Below are positions 17,455 to 25,759 of a DNA stretch of 64,000 nucleotides, one piece after another (the first letter of the stretch is position 1; each line of letters begins with the position of its first letter). Position numbers and translations under genes: made by a program. The notes below the pieces were generated by a model. That model was not told where the DNA came from and did not search any database. It saw only the letters and a program-made list of their open reading frames with translations. Source of the DNA: an uncultured Bacteroides sp. (GTDB lineage Bacteria > Bacteroidota > Bacteroidia > Bacteroidales > Bacteroidaceae); NCBI RefSeq assembly GCF_900547205.1, contig NZ_URFY01000004.1:62001-126000 (forward strand). The letters run 5' to 3'.

Positions 17455-17608
17455 CTATTAATACTTGAGTTATCAGCTATTAATAACAGACATATTGGCT
17501 ATTAATAGTTGACTTATTGACTATTAATAGTTGACATATTGGCTATTAACACTTAAGAAATCAGCTATTAATGCTTGTTATCACAGTTAACAATGCTTGT
17601 TATAACAC
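17455..17608. repeat. 22-bp-period tandem array (CTATTAA core), about seven units
   Basis: Units begin at 17455, 17477, 17499, 17521, 17543, 17565 and (degenerate) 17587, exactly 22 bp apart. The first six start CTATTAA; units 3 and 4 have the perfect palindrome CTATTAATAG. The remaining 15 bases vary (ends TCAG, TTGG, TTGA, CACAG). There are no unique spacers, so it is not CRISPR. It lies 108-261 bp upstream of the ECF operon's first start codon. Confidence 0.9.
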
Positions 17609-17721
17609 TCACTTTTATCCTTGCCGGAAAGTAGTAATACCTGTTTTATCAACCATTTCGGAGCTACTCCTACTATTGTTTATTTCTCGGGTTCACCCTT
17701 TCACCTTTTTCTTGAAACACC

Positions 17722-17910
17722 GATGAATAAGGAGATACAGGGTGAAGGCTTTCCAGTTTTTTCGCTTATTTTCCAGTTTCATCGCTTTCACCTCCTAATT
17801 TCTTGTTTCCCTAAAGTACTACTTTTACAGAGATTTGTGGTGAAAGCGGTGAAACCGTTACTTACATCACTAAAATGCATTCCCCTTCACCCTGTATCGC
17901 CTTATTCATC
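17722..17910. mobile_element. 189-bp MITE-like element with 27-bp terminal inverted repeats
   Basis: The left end 17722-17748 (begins GATGAATAAGG) is the reverse complement of 17884-17910 with one mismatch in 27. Inside, AGTTTCATCGCTTTCACC (from about 17774) is mirrored by GGTGAAAGCGGTGAAACC (ending about 17858), so the whole element folds into a long hairpin. It encodes no protein I can support. This could be a non-autonomous transposon remnant or a structured RNA. Confidence 0.65.
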
Positions 17911-17928
17911 AGCGTAACGGAAATGAAC

Positions 17929-18008
17929 CAATGTGCTAATGTGCCAATATGCCAATTACCATGCGGCACACAGCGCAGCCATTGGCATATTGGCACATTG
18001 GCACATTG
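17929..18008. repeat. 80-bp hairpin with 28-bp stem flanked by direct repeats
   Basis: Arm 17929-17956 (CAATGTGCTAATGTGCCAAT...) is the reverse complement of 17981-18008 with a single mismatch, around a 24-nt loop. The segment is bracketed by CGGAAATGAACCAA (17918-17931) and CGGAAATGAATCAA (18029-18042), 13 of 14 identical, and TACCATGCGG occurs in the loop and again at 18022-18031. The arms are built from repeats of GTGCCAAT. It is a palindromic intergenic repeat of mobile-element style. Confidence 0.75.
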
Positions 18009-18063
18009 ATAAATTGTTCAATACCATGCGGAAATGAATCAACTCCGCCGACAGTAGTTGATA

Positions 18064-19545
18064 TCAGTAACTTCTTACCACGCTATCTATATAGTTCGCT
18101 CTATTCTTGAGCCATGTTTTCAATTCTCCTACTTTTGTATCGAATGAGCGAGTATTATCCCATTTTATGGAGTTTCTAGTTGCAGACGGCTTAAGAATCC
18201 TAGCATAATCATCAACATACTGCAATAAATCATCCAATTTATTCGCCTTAAAGTCTTGCCAGATTTCCTTGTATATGGCTCTCACCCGGATATCTTTAAG
18301 AAAGCGTTCGAAAAAGGCTGCTCCGATTCCATTTCCCATTGAACTAGAGAAGAGTGGCGTTCTATAATTTCTGAAATGTACACTATTGCCTTCGTAATCA
18401 AATGCCCAGTCGAAATCCCAGATAGGTCCCATCACGTATTTGCCATCTCCTTCTTTATGGAGAAAGACGCTCTTAGGATGATTTATCTCCATGTTATGTA
18501 CCAGATTAAAAGTAATCAGGTATTTAGCAACTGATTCAATATCAATCATATCAACGTAAGAATTCCCTTCCAATGGTTCTTTAGCAAACTGAGTCACGAA
18601 CGCATTAAAGTCACCTTTCCATCTATTAAACTGTTCGGTGGTTAAATCGGGGTCTTTCACCATTACCGGAAGATTAAACTTATCTGATCTGAACTTCGGT
18701 TCATCATCAAAATAGGAGTCCAATTCCCATAATACACTATTGTTCTCATCTAAATCAACACGGTTTTCTTTAACTTCTATCTGTTCCGTCAGCAGATATG
18801 AACCTTTATATATGCCGTTGAAAACTACGTCCACCGGTATGGCATGATTAGTGAAAGGAAGTTCCAGCAATCGCCCGATTTTGAAAGCGACGGAGTTGAG
18901 CATTAACGTAGGGTCGATATGATTAGCCAGCAATACATAATTCTTAGCCTTACCCATCCCGCAGATTTCCGCTTTCTTATTAAGCTTCAATCGATAGGGC
19001 TTTTTAGGATAGCCCCATGTTGAATTACCTCTTCCTTTAATTTCAGTCTTTCCCGTATAGTCCTCATACACTCCTTTACCATCAACCGTTAAAGTTGCAT
19101 TCCGATATTCTTTATCCGGTAATTCTGTTAGAGAAGCATCTTCCAGCGTAATAGTAAACTCAGGAACAGCCGCTGATGACGATACTTTGACGGAATACAA
19201 TGCCTTGCTTCCATCTTCCGCTTCCACCGTAAATACCAATGGTTGGGTATAATCATTCGGAGTCACGCCGGATTTCTGTTCTACTCCGTTTACCGTCACC
19301 TTTTTCCCATCGAATGTAAATGTAGCAATCAAAGATTTCTCATCATCATTCTTATCCAACGATAGCATAATCTGGTTTCCTAGGATAACCGCCTCCGCAT
19401 CCTTACTTATTTTACCTTCATTATTGCTCATCAAAAGAGAAAAATTAAGTAATTGTTTCGTTGAAGAAAGAGAAGTCTCTTCGTCCTTACAAGAAGAGAA
19501 AAAGAATAAAATAGTTGTCAGTGTTAGTAAAATCTTGTTAGTCAT
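18064..19545 (-). CDS. CotH kinase-family lipoprotein
   Basis: A 493-residue lipoprotein (TTILFFFSSC, Cys19, followed by KDEETS). Residues about 30-125 form an Ig-like domain of the DUF5018 kind. From about 128 the CotH domain runs to the end: KGRGNSTWGYPKKPYRLKLN (170-189), the lysine- and glutamate-bearing EQIEVKENRVD, HNMEINHPKSVFL and the metal-binding GPIWDFDWAFDYEG (373-386). CotH proteins are atypical protein kinases first known from spore coats; extracellular members are common in Bacteroides with unknown targets. Its promoter overlaps the cysK terminator hairpin. Confidence 0.85.
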   Translation of the reverse strand: MTNKILLTLTTILFFFSSCKDEETSLSSTKQLLNFSLLMSNNEGKISKDAEAVILGNQIMLSLDKNDDEKSLIATFTFDGKKVTVNGVEQKSGVTPNDYTQPLVFTVEAEDGSKALYSVKVSSSAAVPEFTITLEDASLTELPDKEYRNATLTVDGKGVYEDYTGKTEIKGRGNSTWGYPKKPYRLKLNKKAEICGMGKAKNYVLLANHIDPTLMLNSVAFKIGRLLELPFTNHAIPVDVVFNGIYKGSYLLTEQIEVKENRVDLDENNSVLWELDSYFDDEPKFRSDKFNLPVMVKDPDLTTEQFNRWKGDFNAFVTQFAKEPLEGNSYVDMIDIESVAKYLITFNLVHNMEINHPKSVFLHKEGDGKYVMGPIWDFDWAFDYEGNSVHFRNYRTPLFSSSMGNGIGAAFFERFLKDIRVRAIYKEIWQDFKANKLDDLLQYVDDYARILKPSATRNSIKWDNTRSFDTKVGELKTWLKNRANYIDSVVRSY

Positions 19546-19559
19546 TGCATTAAATTAAA

Positions 19560-19599
19560 ATGGTTACTTGCCAAAGATACATTTTTGACAAGTAACCAT
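19560..19599 (-). terminator. cysK terminator hairpin with a -7 box for the CotH gene in its loop
   Basis: On the minus strand ATGGTTACTTG and CAAGTAACCAT form a perfect 11-bp stem followed by TTTTAATTT, a reasonable intrinsic terminator 31 bp after the cysK stop. The 18-nt loop (19571-19588) contains TATCTTTG (minus strand, 19579 to 19572), a TAnnTTTG box 27 bp before the CotH start. Confidence 0.65.
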
Positions 19600-19629
19600 C
19601 CTACAATTCTCTCTCTATTTTAATGTTTA

Positions 19630-20577
19630 TTATAAAGGATATTCCTCAAAAGCATATAAAATAGTAGATAAGTAACGTTCGCCCGTATCGGGTAGCAATG
19701 CTACAATAGTCTTTCCTTCATTTTCGGGAAGTTTTGCCAATTGCGTTGCTGCGTATACTGCCGCCCCTGATGATATACCGACCAACAATCCTTCCTGCTT
19801 CGCCAATTCGCGGCTGGTACGGATGGCATCATCATTCTGCACCTGAATAACTTCGTCTACTATCGAAGCATTATAATTCTTCGGCATAAAGCCCGCACCG
19901 ATTCCCTGAATTTTATGTGGACCGGGCTTTCCACCGGACAATACCGGAGAATCAGTCGGCTCTACGGCAACGACTTTTACGTTGGGGTTGCGCATCTTTA
20001 GCGCTTCGCCCACTCCACTAACCGTTCCACCCGTACCTACGCCCGCCACGAAGATATCGACTTTTCCATCGGTATCTCTCCATATTTCCAGTCCGGTAGT
20101 GCGTAGATGCATAGCGGGGTTGGCAGGATTCTCAAACTGCTGCAAAATGACGGAACCCGGAATAGCGGTTTTTAGTTCTTCGGCTTTGGCTATCGCCCCT
20201 TTCATTCCGTCGGCACCGGGAGTCAGTAGTAATTCTGCACCAAGTGCTTTCAGGAGGTTCCGACGTTCCACACTCATTGTGTCGGGCATGGTCAATATCA
20301 GCTTATACCCTTTTACGGCGGCGACAAATGCCAACCCGACTCCTGTGTTTCCACTGGTAGGCTCGATAATCGTGGCTCCCGGTTTCAGCACACCTTTTGT
20401 TTCGGCATCTTCCACCATAGCCAGTGCTATGCGGTCTTTCACACTTCCGGCAGGATTGAAAGATTCTATTTTCACCACCAGACGGGCTTTCAGGTTATTA
20501 CTCTTATTATAATTACCAAGCTCCAAAAGCGGGGTATTACCTACTAAATCCGTCAATTTCTTTGCAATCTTTTCCAT
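19630..20577 (-). CDS. cysK: Cysteine synthase A (O-acetylserine sulfhydrylase)
   Basis: A PLP enzyme that makes cysteine from O-acetylserine and sulfide. The 315-residue protein has the PLP lysine Lys47 in NPAGSVKDRIA, the substrate loop PTSGNTG (73-79), the phosphate-binding GVGTGGTVSG and a C-terminal LLPDTGERYLS. All features of CysK are intact and the length is normal. It has its own promoter (20615-20645) with three half-sites of a palindromic element just upstream, and a terminator at 19560-19599. Confidence 0.95.
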   Translation of the reverse strand: MEKIAKKLTDLVGNTPLLELGNYNKSNNLKARLVVKIESFNPAGSVKDRIALAMVEDAETKGVLKPGATIIEPTSGNTGVGLAFVAAVKGYKLILTMPDTMSVERRNLLKALGAELLLTPGADGMKGAIAKAEELKTAIPGSVILQQFENPANPAMHLRTTGLEIWRDTDGKVDIFVAGVGTGGTVSGVGEALKMRNPNVKVVAVEPTDSPVLSGGKPGPHKIQGIGAGFMPKNYNASIVDEVIQVQNDDAIRTSRELAKQEGLLVGISSGAAVYAATQLAKLPENEGKTIVALLPDTGERYLSTILYAFEEYPL

Positions 20578-20614
20578 ATATATCTGTATTTAATTTCCTC
20601 GTTTTAATATATGA

Positions 20615-20645
20615 CAAAGATAGGGCGGATTCGGTTCGACTACAA
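20615..20645 (-). promoter_or_regulatory. cysK promoter (TTG-N20-TATCTTTG)
   Basis: On the minus strand the -7 box TATCTTTG (20622 to 20615) is preceded by TTG (20645 to 20643) at 20-bp spacing, a near-consensus Bacteroides promoter. It lies 38 bp before the start codon. Confidence 0.72.
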
Positions 20646-20673
20646 TACCACATATATGGTATATTCGTACCAT
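20645..20673. promoter_or_regulatory. Overlapping dyads upstream of cysK, possible operator
   Basis: Three alternating half-sites, ATACCA (20645-20650), TGGTAT (20657-20662) and TACCAT (20668-20673), are spaced 11-12 bp apart, so the middle one forms a dyad with either neighbour. They abut the -33 region of the cysK promoter, where an activator or repressor would act. The binding protein is unknown. Confidence 0.4.
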
Positions 20674-20710
20674 ACATATCTGAACGGTCTTAATACATCA
20701 ATCGTAAATC

Positions 20711-21073
20711 TTACAAGAAGTCGGCACGCACAGGACTGAATGTATCTATCAGCACCCCTGCTTCCAGACAAACACAACCATGAGGTTCGTCGGGCTCTAC
20801 ATAGTACCCATCTCCCACCGAAAGGATTGCCTTACGCTCACCGATAGTCAGTTCGAACTTCCCGCTTGCCACATACGTTGCCTGACTGTGATAATGAGAA
20901 TGCACCGTCCCTACAGCTCCTTTCTCAAATTGCACTTTCACCATCATCAACTGTCCGTCATATCCCATGATTTGACGACGGATTCCAGTAGCCGGTTCCT
21001 CCCACTTCAACTCTTTTTCAAATTGAAAGACTTCGCTACGAGTTCTCATATTGTGTTCTTTATTATGATTCAT
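20711..21073 (-). CDS. Small cupin-domain protein
   Basis: A 120-residue single cupin. The first motif GTVHSHYHSQATYVASGKFE keeps both His of the metal site but has Gln where many cupins have Glu; the second motif is GYYVEPDEPHGCVCLEAG. Such small cupins bind a metal and serve as isomerases, dioxygenases or sugar-binding proteins; nothing here picks one. The start is Met1 or Met9 (at 21049). It follows the secreted esterase gene by 16 bp and is probably co-transcribed with it. Confidence 0.8.
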   Translation of the reverse strand: MNHNKEHNMRTRSEVFQFEKELKWEEPATGIRRQIMGYDGQLMMVKVQFEKGAVGTVHSHYHSQATYVASGKFELTIGERKAILSVGDGYYVEPDEPHGCVCLEAGVLIDTFSPVRADFL

Positions 21074-21089
21074 ATTCTTGATACAAAGC

Positions 21090-21890
21090 TTAAAGGCCGT
21101 TTTTGATGTAGTTCACCATCAATATGCATCCCGGAGCGTACATATTGCCATGATCGAAGCCTTGCAGTTCGTGCAAGTACACCTTTTTATTGCCTAAACT
21201 ACGAAGAACGGCATATAAATGGGCATTTTCTTCGTAGCGGGCTGCCAATTCTTTGTTTCTATCACCGGTAATTAAATAAATGGGCGGTGTCTCTACACGC
21301 GCATTATATAAAGGAGCAAATTCATCGATGACAGGGATTCCGTCTCTTAGTTTACGCTCCTGCCGGATGGTGAAATGCGTCACCGTCTGACCGCTCAAAG
21401 GAAACCATGCAGCTACTTTGTCGGCATCTACCTGATGCTTTTGCAGATAACTTTTATCTAATGCCAGCATCAGTGTCAAGTATCCACCTGCGGAATGCCC
21501 GGATACGTAAATCTTGTCAGGGTTTCCACCATACTCAGAGATGTGTTTGAAAGTCCAGGCTACGGCCTCAGCGGCATCAACAATGTAAGCAGGGTTGGTG
21601 GCGCGTGGGCTCAGTCTGTAATTGACAGTTACAACTGCGAATCCTTGTTTCGTCAATTCTTCAGGAATGTGCTTGCCACCACCTGTTAGTCCACCGCCAT
21701 GAAACCAAACAATAGTAGGAAAGTCCTTCATACCTTCCGGATAATATACGTCCAGTTTACAACGTTCCATTCGGTAGGGTTCGGTTTCAGTCGTCGGGAT
21801 ATACGAAATATCTTTCTTGGTTTTATAAACAGTTTGTGCCGACAATGACAAGACACAAGCAAGCAATAGGAAGAGGATTCGAGTTCTCAT
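21090..21890 (-). CDS. Secreted alpha/beta-hydrolase esterase
   Basis: A 266-residue protein with a signal peptide (MRTRILFLLLACVLSLSA). It has the oxyanion-hole motif HGGG (64-67), the nucleophile elbow GHSAGG (Ser133), an Asp candidate in LITGDRNKE and the catalytic His in GFDHGNMY. This is the hormone-sensitive lipase/carboxylesterase-like (BD-FAE) class, whose members deacylate small esters or acetylated sugars. Substrate unknown. A -7 box lies 43 bp upstream. Confidence 0.85.
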   Translation of the reverse strand: MRTRILFLLLACVLSLSAQTVYKTKKDISYIPTTETEPYRMERCKLDVYYPEGMKDFPTIVWFHGGGLTGGGKHIPEELTKQGFAVVTVNYRLSPRATNPAYIVDAAEAVAWTFKHISEYGGNPDKIYVSGHSAGGYLTLMLALDKSYLQKHQVDADKVAAWFPLSGQTVTHFTIRQERKLRDGIPVIDEFAPLYNARVETPPIYLITGDRNKELAARYEENAHLYAVLRSLGNKKVYLHELQGFDHGNMYAPGCILMVNYIKNGL

Positions 21891-21932
21891 AAATCTTATT
21901 TATTAGGTTTCTATTCCATTTTAACAATGCTG

Positions 21933-21940
21933 CAAATATA
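21933..21940 (-). promoter_or_regulatory. Bacteroides -7 box for the esterase-cupin unit
   Basis: The minus strand reads TATATTTG, matching TAnnTTTG, 43 bp before the esterase start codon. Confidence 0.55.
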
Positions 21941-21999
21941 GTCAATTGTCAGCAAACTATTTAACACTGTCACATTTTCTTTAAGCTAGTAGAAAGACA

Positions 22000-22031
22000 G
22001 CGACAATAACCCAATAAGGGATATTTGTCGC
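22000..22031 (-). terminator. Possible terminator after the GH89 gene
   Basis: GCGACAATAACCC (22000-22012) pairs with GGGATATTTGTCGC (22018-22031) with a small bulge and a 5-nt loop. It lies about 30 bp after the last gene of PUL 1. The following T-run on the minus strand is weak (TGTCTTTCT), so termination may be only partial. Confidence 0.45.
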
Positions 22032-22060
22032 CATCTTGAATAAAAAAACTTCTACCTATC

Positions 22061-24268
22061 CTACATCTCCTCTATCAGAGGTTTGTACTTAGCATATAAC
22101 TCTTTAGAGATAGCCACGCCATCCCCCACAGGTTGATCAGGAAAAGTACCGATACAATCTTTCCACCAGCGTTCTTCGTATTCGGTAACGTCCTTCTTAT
22201 AATCTTCATATTTCGCATCATCAAACTTCTGACCGGAAAGAACAGCACGGTCGACAGCTGCGAAGAACATCTTCCAACGTTCTGCATAGAAAGTGGAAAT
22301 AAGTCCCGACCAAGAACGGCTGGCATAGTCGTTCAGTAGGGATGCTTTTTCTCCCCATGTAGTCAGTAAGTTACGGGCATTCTGTTCGAAGTAGAGCTTT
22401 TCCTCCGCGTTTGCTCCGAGCTTGCGAGCATCACTAATCCATTTTCCCATAAGGAAAGCAGACTGGGTGGATAATGCACGGTCCATATCACTCAAAATAC
22501 CAAGCATAAGTTGCTCTTTAGCTTTCATGGCTTTAAAATCGCCATCCTGATAAGCCTTTTCGTAGTCTTTGAATACAGCCCAGAAGTAGTTACCAAGAAG
22601 TTGGCGGGTGACGTTGACAACATCAAACGAATAGGCAGTGCCTTTGCCGTCCGCTTCGAGCATTAATCCGAGGATAGACAACAACGTCTTATTGCTGTAT
22701 CTGAAACGTGGATTAGCATAGTAAGTCTTAAACTTGCCGAAGGTGGGGCGGATACTTAACATAGCACATTGTCCGGGGCGGCTCGGATCAGCATAAACGC
22801 TGTCAATCAACAGTTTCCAAGCTGTTTTTCCTTTTGCATTGTCCTTTCCTATACGTCGCACGGCAAGTTCTTCCGTCCAGCGTGGCACGTCTTTATGAAT
22901 ATCCATGTTCCAAGCCTTCTCGAACACATAATTATAGACGAAAGGATTGCAATCGAAACCTTCGAGCGTAGAACCAAGTCCTTGGAAATTCTTGCCGCCA
23001 TTGGCAAATGTGTTTTCCAGTCGCTTGTTGATATCATATAGGTTGCCCACTAATACCGTATTACCGCCAAAGTTGCCGAGATAGCACCAAACATAAGGAA
23101 CTCCAAAATATTTATTGGTCTGCTGCCATACTTCGTGACGTTCGCAGTAATAATCCAGAAGCAATGATTTCTTGGAAGGGAAAGCTGTAATATAAGCCTT
23201 GATACGCTCATTCGTCCAGTCTTTCTTCTCATTCCAGAACAGCCAAGTCATTTGCAACCAAACAGCTTTCTTATCCGCTTTCTCCAAACTCTGATATACC
23301 TGCCGACTGACACGTCTCAAATAAGACGGTTCATAACTGGGTGCTTCCAACTCATTAAACAAGTCGATGCCATAGATATGGTCGGTGCCGTAAATAGAGT
23401 TCTGCTCTTCCAGAAACATCTTCTGAATCTTTGTAAACAACGGGTCCATCGGGTCGAGGAAACTGCAAGCATACTGATCGGAATAACCCGCCCAAGCTCC
23501 AAGCTTAGTTATCTTTGCTTCGGGATAAATGCGTTTCAATTCCTGCGGCACATGACCGGCAAAAGCAGGAAGAACCGGTCTCATATTCAACTCCCGTTCG
23601 CGGGCTACAATCTTCTTCTGCAACTCTTCCTGTCCGTTGAGCCATGACATCGGGAGGTTTCCCTGCCAATAGTCAATATTCAACATACGATGCCAAGGCA
23701 GATGTGCAGGACCTGTAAAGTAATTGCGCACTTCACTTTCCGATAGTCCGAGCTTTGTCCATACTTTCAGCCAGATTGATTCCTGTCCGGTGATTGCCAA
23801 CGGCAGATTAATGCCATTCAATGCCATCCAGTCAATAAAATGTTCCCAATCCTTCCATTGCCACCATGGCATAGTATAGCCAAAAGTACAGTAATTCAGG
23901 AAGAAACGGTCTTTGCAACGAGCGTCTACCGTAATCTTCTTATCTACCACTGGTAGCGTTTCCGGCATATCCAGACGATCGGCCACAAACCAAGATACAT
24001 TCGTATTGCAGTAGTATCTTAGGTAGTAATTGAGCCCGACAGCCATGCTGTTTGCATTATTACCCGCAATCTCCACCTTATCCCCAACGGAGGAAAGCTG
24101 AAAATAATCATTCTTTCCTTCTGGCAGTTTCTTGCCGACAATCCGGGACGAGTAATCAGGAAGCAGTCTGTTTACCAGTGCATTAAACACCGCTACATCA
24201 TCTGCATAAGAACTCAATGTGCAAATACAGGCCAAAACAAAAAAGATTAGTTTCTTCATATATTTCAT
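22061..24268 (-). CDS. GH89 alpha-N-acetylglucosaminidase
   Basis: GH89 enzymes (like human NAGLU) remove terminal alpha-linked GlcNAc from heparan-type chains or mucin GlcNAc-alpha-1,4-Gal caps. The 735-residue product has a signal peptide (to about residue 22, SSYA), the N-terminal alpha/beta domain, the catalytic barrel with RFFLNYCTFGYTMPWWQW (121-138) and WMALNGINLPLAITGQE, the likely acid/base Glu306 in DLFNELEAPSYEPSY and the likely nucleophile Glu436 in GLGSTLEGFDCNPFVYNY, then a helical C-terminal domain. It is the last gene of PUL 1, 28 bp after the FISUMP lipoprotein, and is the only recognisable carbohydrase there, so it defines the probable substrate. Confidence 0.93.
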   Translation of the reverse strand: MKYMKKLIFFVLACICTLSSYADDVAVFNALVNRLLPDYSSRIVGKKLPEGKNDYFQLSSVGDKVEIAGNNANSMAVGLNYYLRYYCNTNVSWFVADRLDMPETLPVVDKKITVDARCKDRFFLNYCTFGYTMPWWQWKDWEHFIDWMALNGINLPLAITGQESIWLKVWTKLGLSESEVRNYFTGPAHLPWHRMLNIDYWQGNLPMSWLNGQEELQKKIVARERELNMRPVLPAFAGHVPQELKRIYPEAKITKLGAWAGYSDQYACSFLDPMDPLFTKIQKMFLEEQNSIYGTDHIYGIDLFNELEAPSYEPSYLRRVSRQVYQSLEKADKKAVWLQMTWLFWNEKKDWTNERIKAYITAFPSKKSLLLDYYCERHEVWQQTNKYFGVPYVWCYLGNFGGNTVLVGNLYDINKRLENTFANGGKNFQGLGSTLEGFDCNPFVYNYVFEKAWNMDIHKDVPRWTEELAVRRIGKDNAKGKTAWKLLIDSVYADPSRPGQCAMLSIRPTFGKFKTYYANPRFRYSNKTLLSILGLMLEADGKGTAYSFDVVNVTRQLLGNYFWAVFKDYEKAYQDGDFKAMKAKEQLMLGILSDMDRALSTQSAFLMGKWISDARKLGANAEEKLYFEQNARNLLTTWGEKASLLNDYASRSWSGLISTFYAERWKMFFAAVDRAVLSGQKFDDAKYEDYKKDVTEYEERWWKDCIGTFPDQPVGDGVAISKELYAKYKPLIEEM

Positions 24269-24296
24269 ATTTAAAAGTCATTATATAGTAATATTA

Positions 24297-25745
24297 TCAC
24301 TGGCGATTGTCGACACGGACCAGACGGATGGAGCAAGCATCATTAACATGGGGCCATTCACGTACTCCTGCCTGGTCTACGGCTTTCGCATCTTTCTCGC
24401 ACAAATTGTATCCTCGTCCGGCATTTCCATAGAAGAAGAAGGCTTGCCTTGAATATCTCCAGATGGAAGTACAGTTATATATCTGTCCGGCAGCCACTAT
24501 GCTTAGTCCCGTCAGATTGGATATCGTATTAATATCAAATTCGCCTGCACCGCCATTATCCCAATTATACCCCGAAACGAGCAATGAGCCTAGCTGGTCT
24601 TTGCCGATATACTTGAACAAGCGTTGCCAGTCGGTTGCATTTCCCATTAATCCGGAAGCATTGCTACCACCTCCGGTTGAAATACGCCACATACCGTCTA
24701 CAATACTGCCTGCCAATAAATCTTCCTGTGCAACCACCTTGCTAGTGTATAGATATCCATATAGAGTAGCATCAATAGCCGCACTGCCATTGGGATATGT
24801 ACAACAAGCCGCAGACTTATCCAGAGAAGCCAAAGGAACCAACGGTATATCCGTCCTGTCACCATACTTGGTTGTCCGAAGATTAGACCCCAGCCAAACT
24901 TCACTACCAATCTTTACCACAGGATAAGAATTACCCTCTACATCACTCACCAGATACGGTTCGGGAGTTGCCTCTTTTACCGTCTCTTCCGGTTCCTTCT
25001 TCGTAATGCCAAAAGAAGAAAGATAAACCGTATGCACAGCTTCCGAATTTCCTACTACATAGTCAAGCGTATTTTCAGCATAGTCGAATGAAGCTGTTCC
25101 TCCATTCTCAATAGCTTCGGAAACATTGCCTTCATCATCCACCAGATAAGCAACGAAACCTCTGGTATAATCGGCAGCCCCTCCTTCGCCTGTATAAACA
25201 ACGACTGCCCTTGAAGCAATATTGTCATTCTTCAGATACTCCAGACAAATTTCAGCGACTTTCACGTTGCCATCCATCACCTTGTAAATCTTAGTAACAT
25301 CGAAATCACTGACGGAAGGAATGCTGAATTTATAAGTATCTTCTATTGGATAGATTGGTTCCGGTGCCTTTGCTTCCTGCACCACTTCTATCTTGCTGGT
25401 AATCGAAAACACCTTGACGGTGAGAACCGTAGAGCGGGCTATCGTTCGAGGATTATCCTCCAAAGTAATCAATATCTTATCTCCCACAAGCGCCGCACTA
25501 CACCAACTTTTTGCATCAGCGGGCACAGCTATTGAAATCGTGGAATTCTCCATATTGGTTACAATCTCCACCTCGCCCGTCGCATCCTGAGCCGGAAGCG
25601 TAATACTCTCTTCCGGCGTAGTCAGTACAACCGGGGTGATGCCGGGATCACCGGCAACAGCTACCGAATAATAATCGTCGCACGCATTCATTGCCAAGGC
25701 AAGAATGAGCAACATTGCGCCATATATAAATCGAATTATTTTCAT
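24297..25745 (-). CDS. PUL 1 lipoprotein with BACON-like and FISUMP domains
   Basis: A 482-residue lipoprotein (ILALAMNAC, Cys22, followed by DDYY). Residues about 40-125 resemble a BACON-type Ig domain (VEIVTNMENSTISIAVPADA, TVLTVKVFSITSKIEVVQEA). The C-terminal third begins EGNSYPVVKIGSEVWLGSNL and ends ACSIRLVRV, the Fibrobacter-succinogenes-major-paralogue (FISUMP) domain, a C-type-lectin-like fold module of unknown ligand. Position between the DUF3472 lipoprotein and GH89 suggests a surface glycan-binding protein of this PUL; that role is inferred. Confidence 0.8.
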   Translation of the reverse strand: MKIIRFIYGAMLLILALAMNACDDYYSVAVAGDPGITPVVLTTPEESITLPAQDATGEVEIVTNMENSTISIAVPADAKSWCSAALVGDKILITLEDNPRTIARSTVLTVKVFSITSKIEVVQEAKAPEPIYPIEDTYKFSIPSVSDFDVTKIYKVMDGNVKVAEICLEYLKNDNIASRAVVVYTGEGGAADYTRGFVAYLVDDEGNVSEAIENGGTASFDYAENTLDYVVGNSEAVHTVYLSSFGITKKEPEETVKEATPEPYLVSDVEGNSYPVVKIGSEVWLGSNLRTTKYGDRTDIPLVPLASLDKSAACCTYPNGSAAIDATLYGYLYTSKVVAQEDLLAGSIVDGMWRISTGGGSNASGLMGNATDWQRLFKYIGKDQLGSLLVSGYNWDNGGAGEFDINTISNLTGLSIVAAGQIYNCTSIWRYSRQAFFFYGNAGRGYNLCEKDAKAVDQAGVREWPHVNDACSIRLVRVDNRQ

Positions 25746-25759
25746 TGTTCCAAACTTAT

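Noticed and set aside
17455..17608. CRISPR array
   Set aside because: The units abut at 22 bp with no unique spacers, and no cas gene is present. The same applies to the other three arrays.
17621..17917. 98-codon plus-strand frame
   Set aside because: It is mostly made of the 189-bp inverted-repeat element and has no motif; the self-complementarity explains the sequence better than coding.
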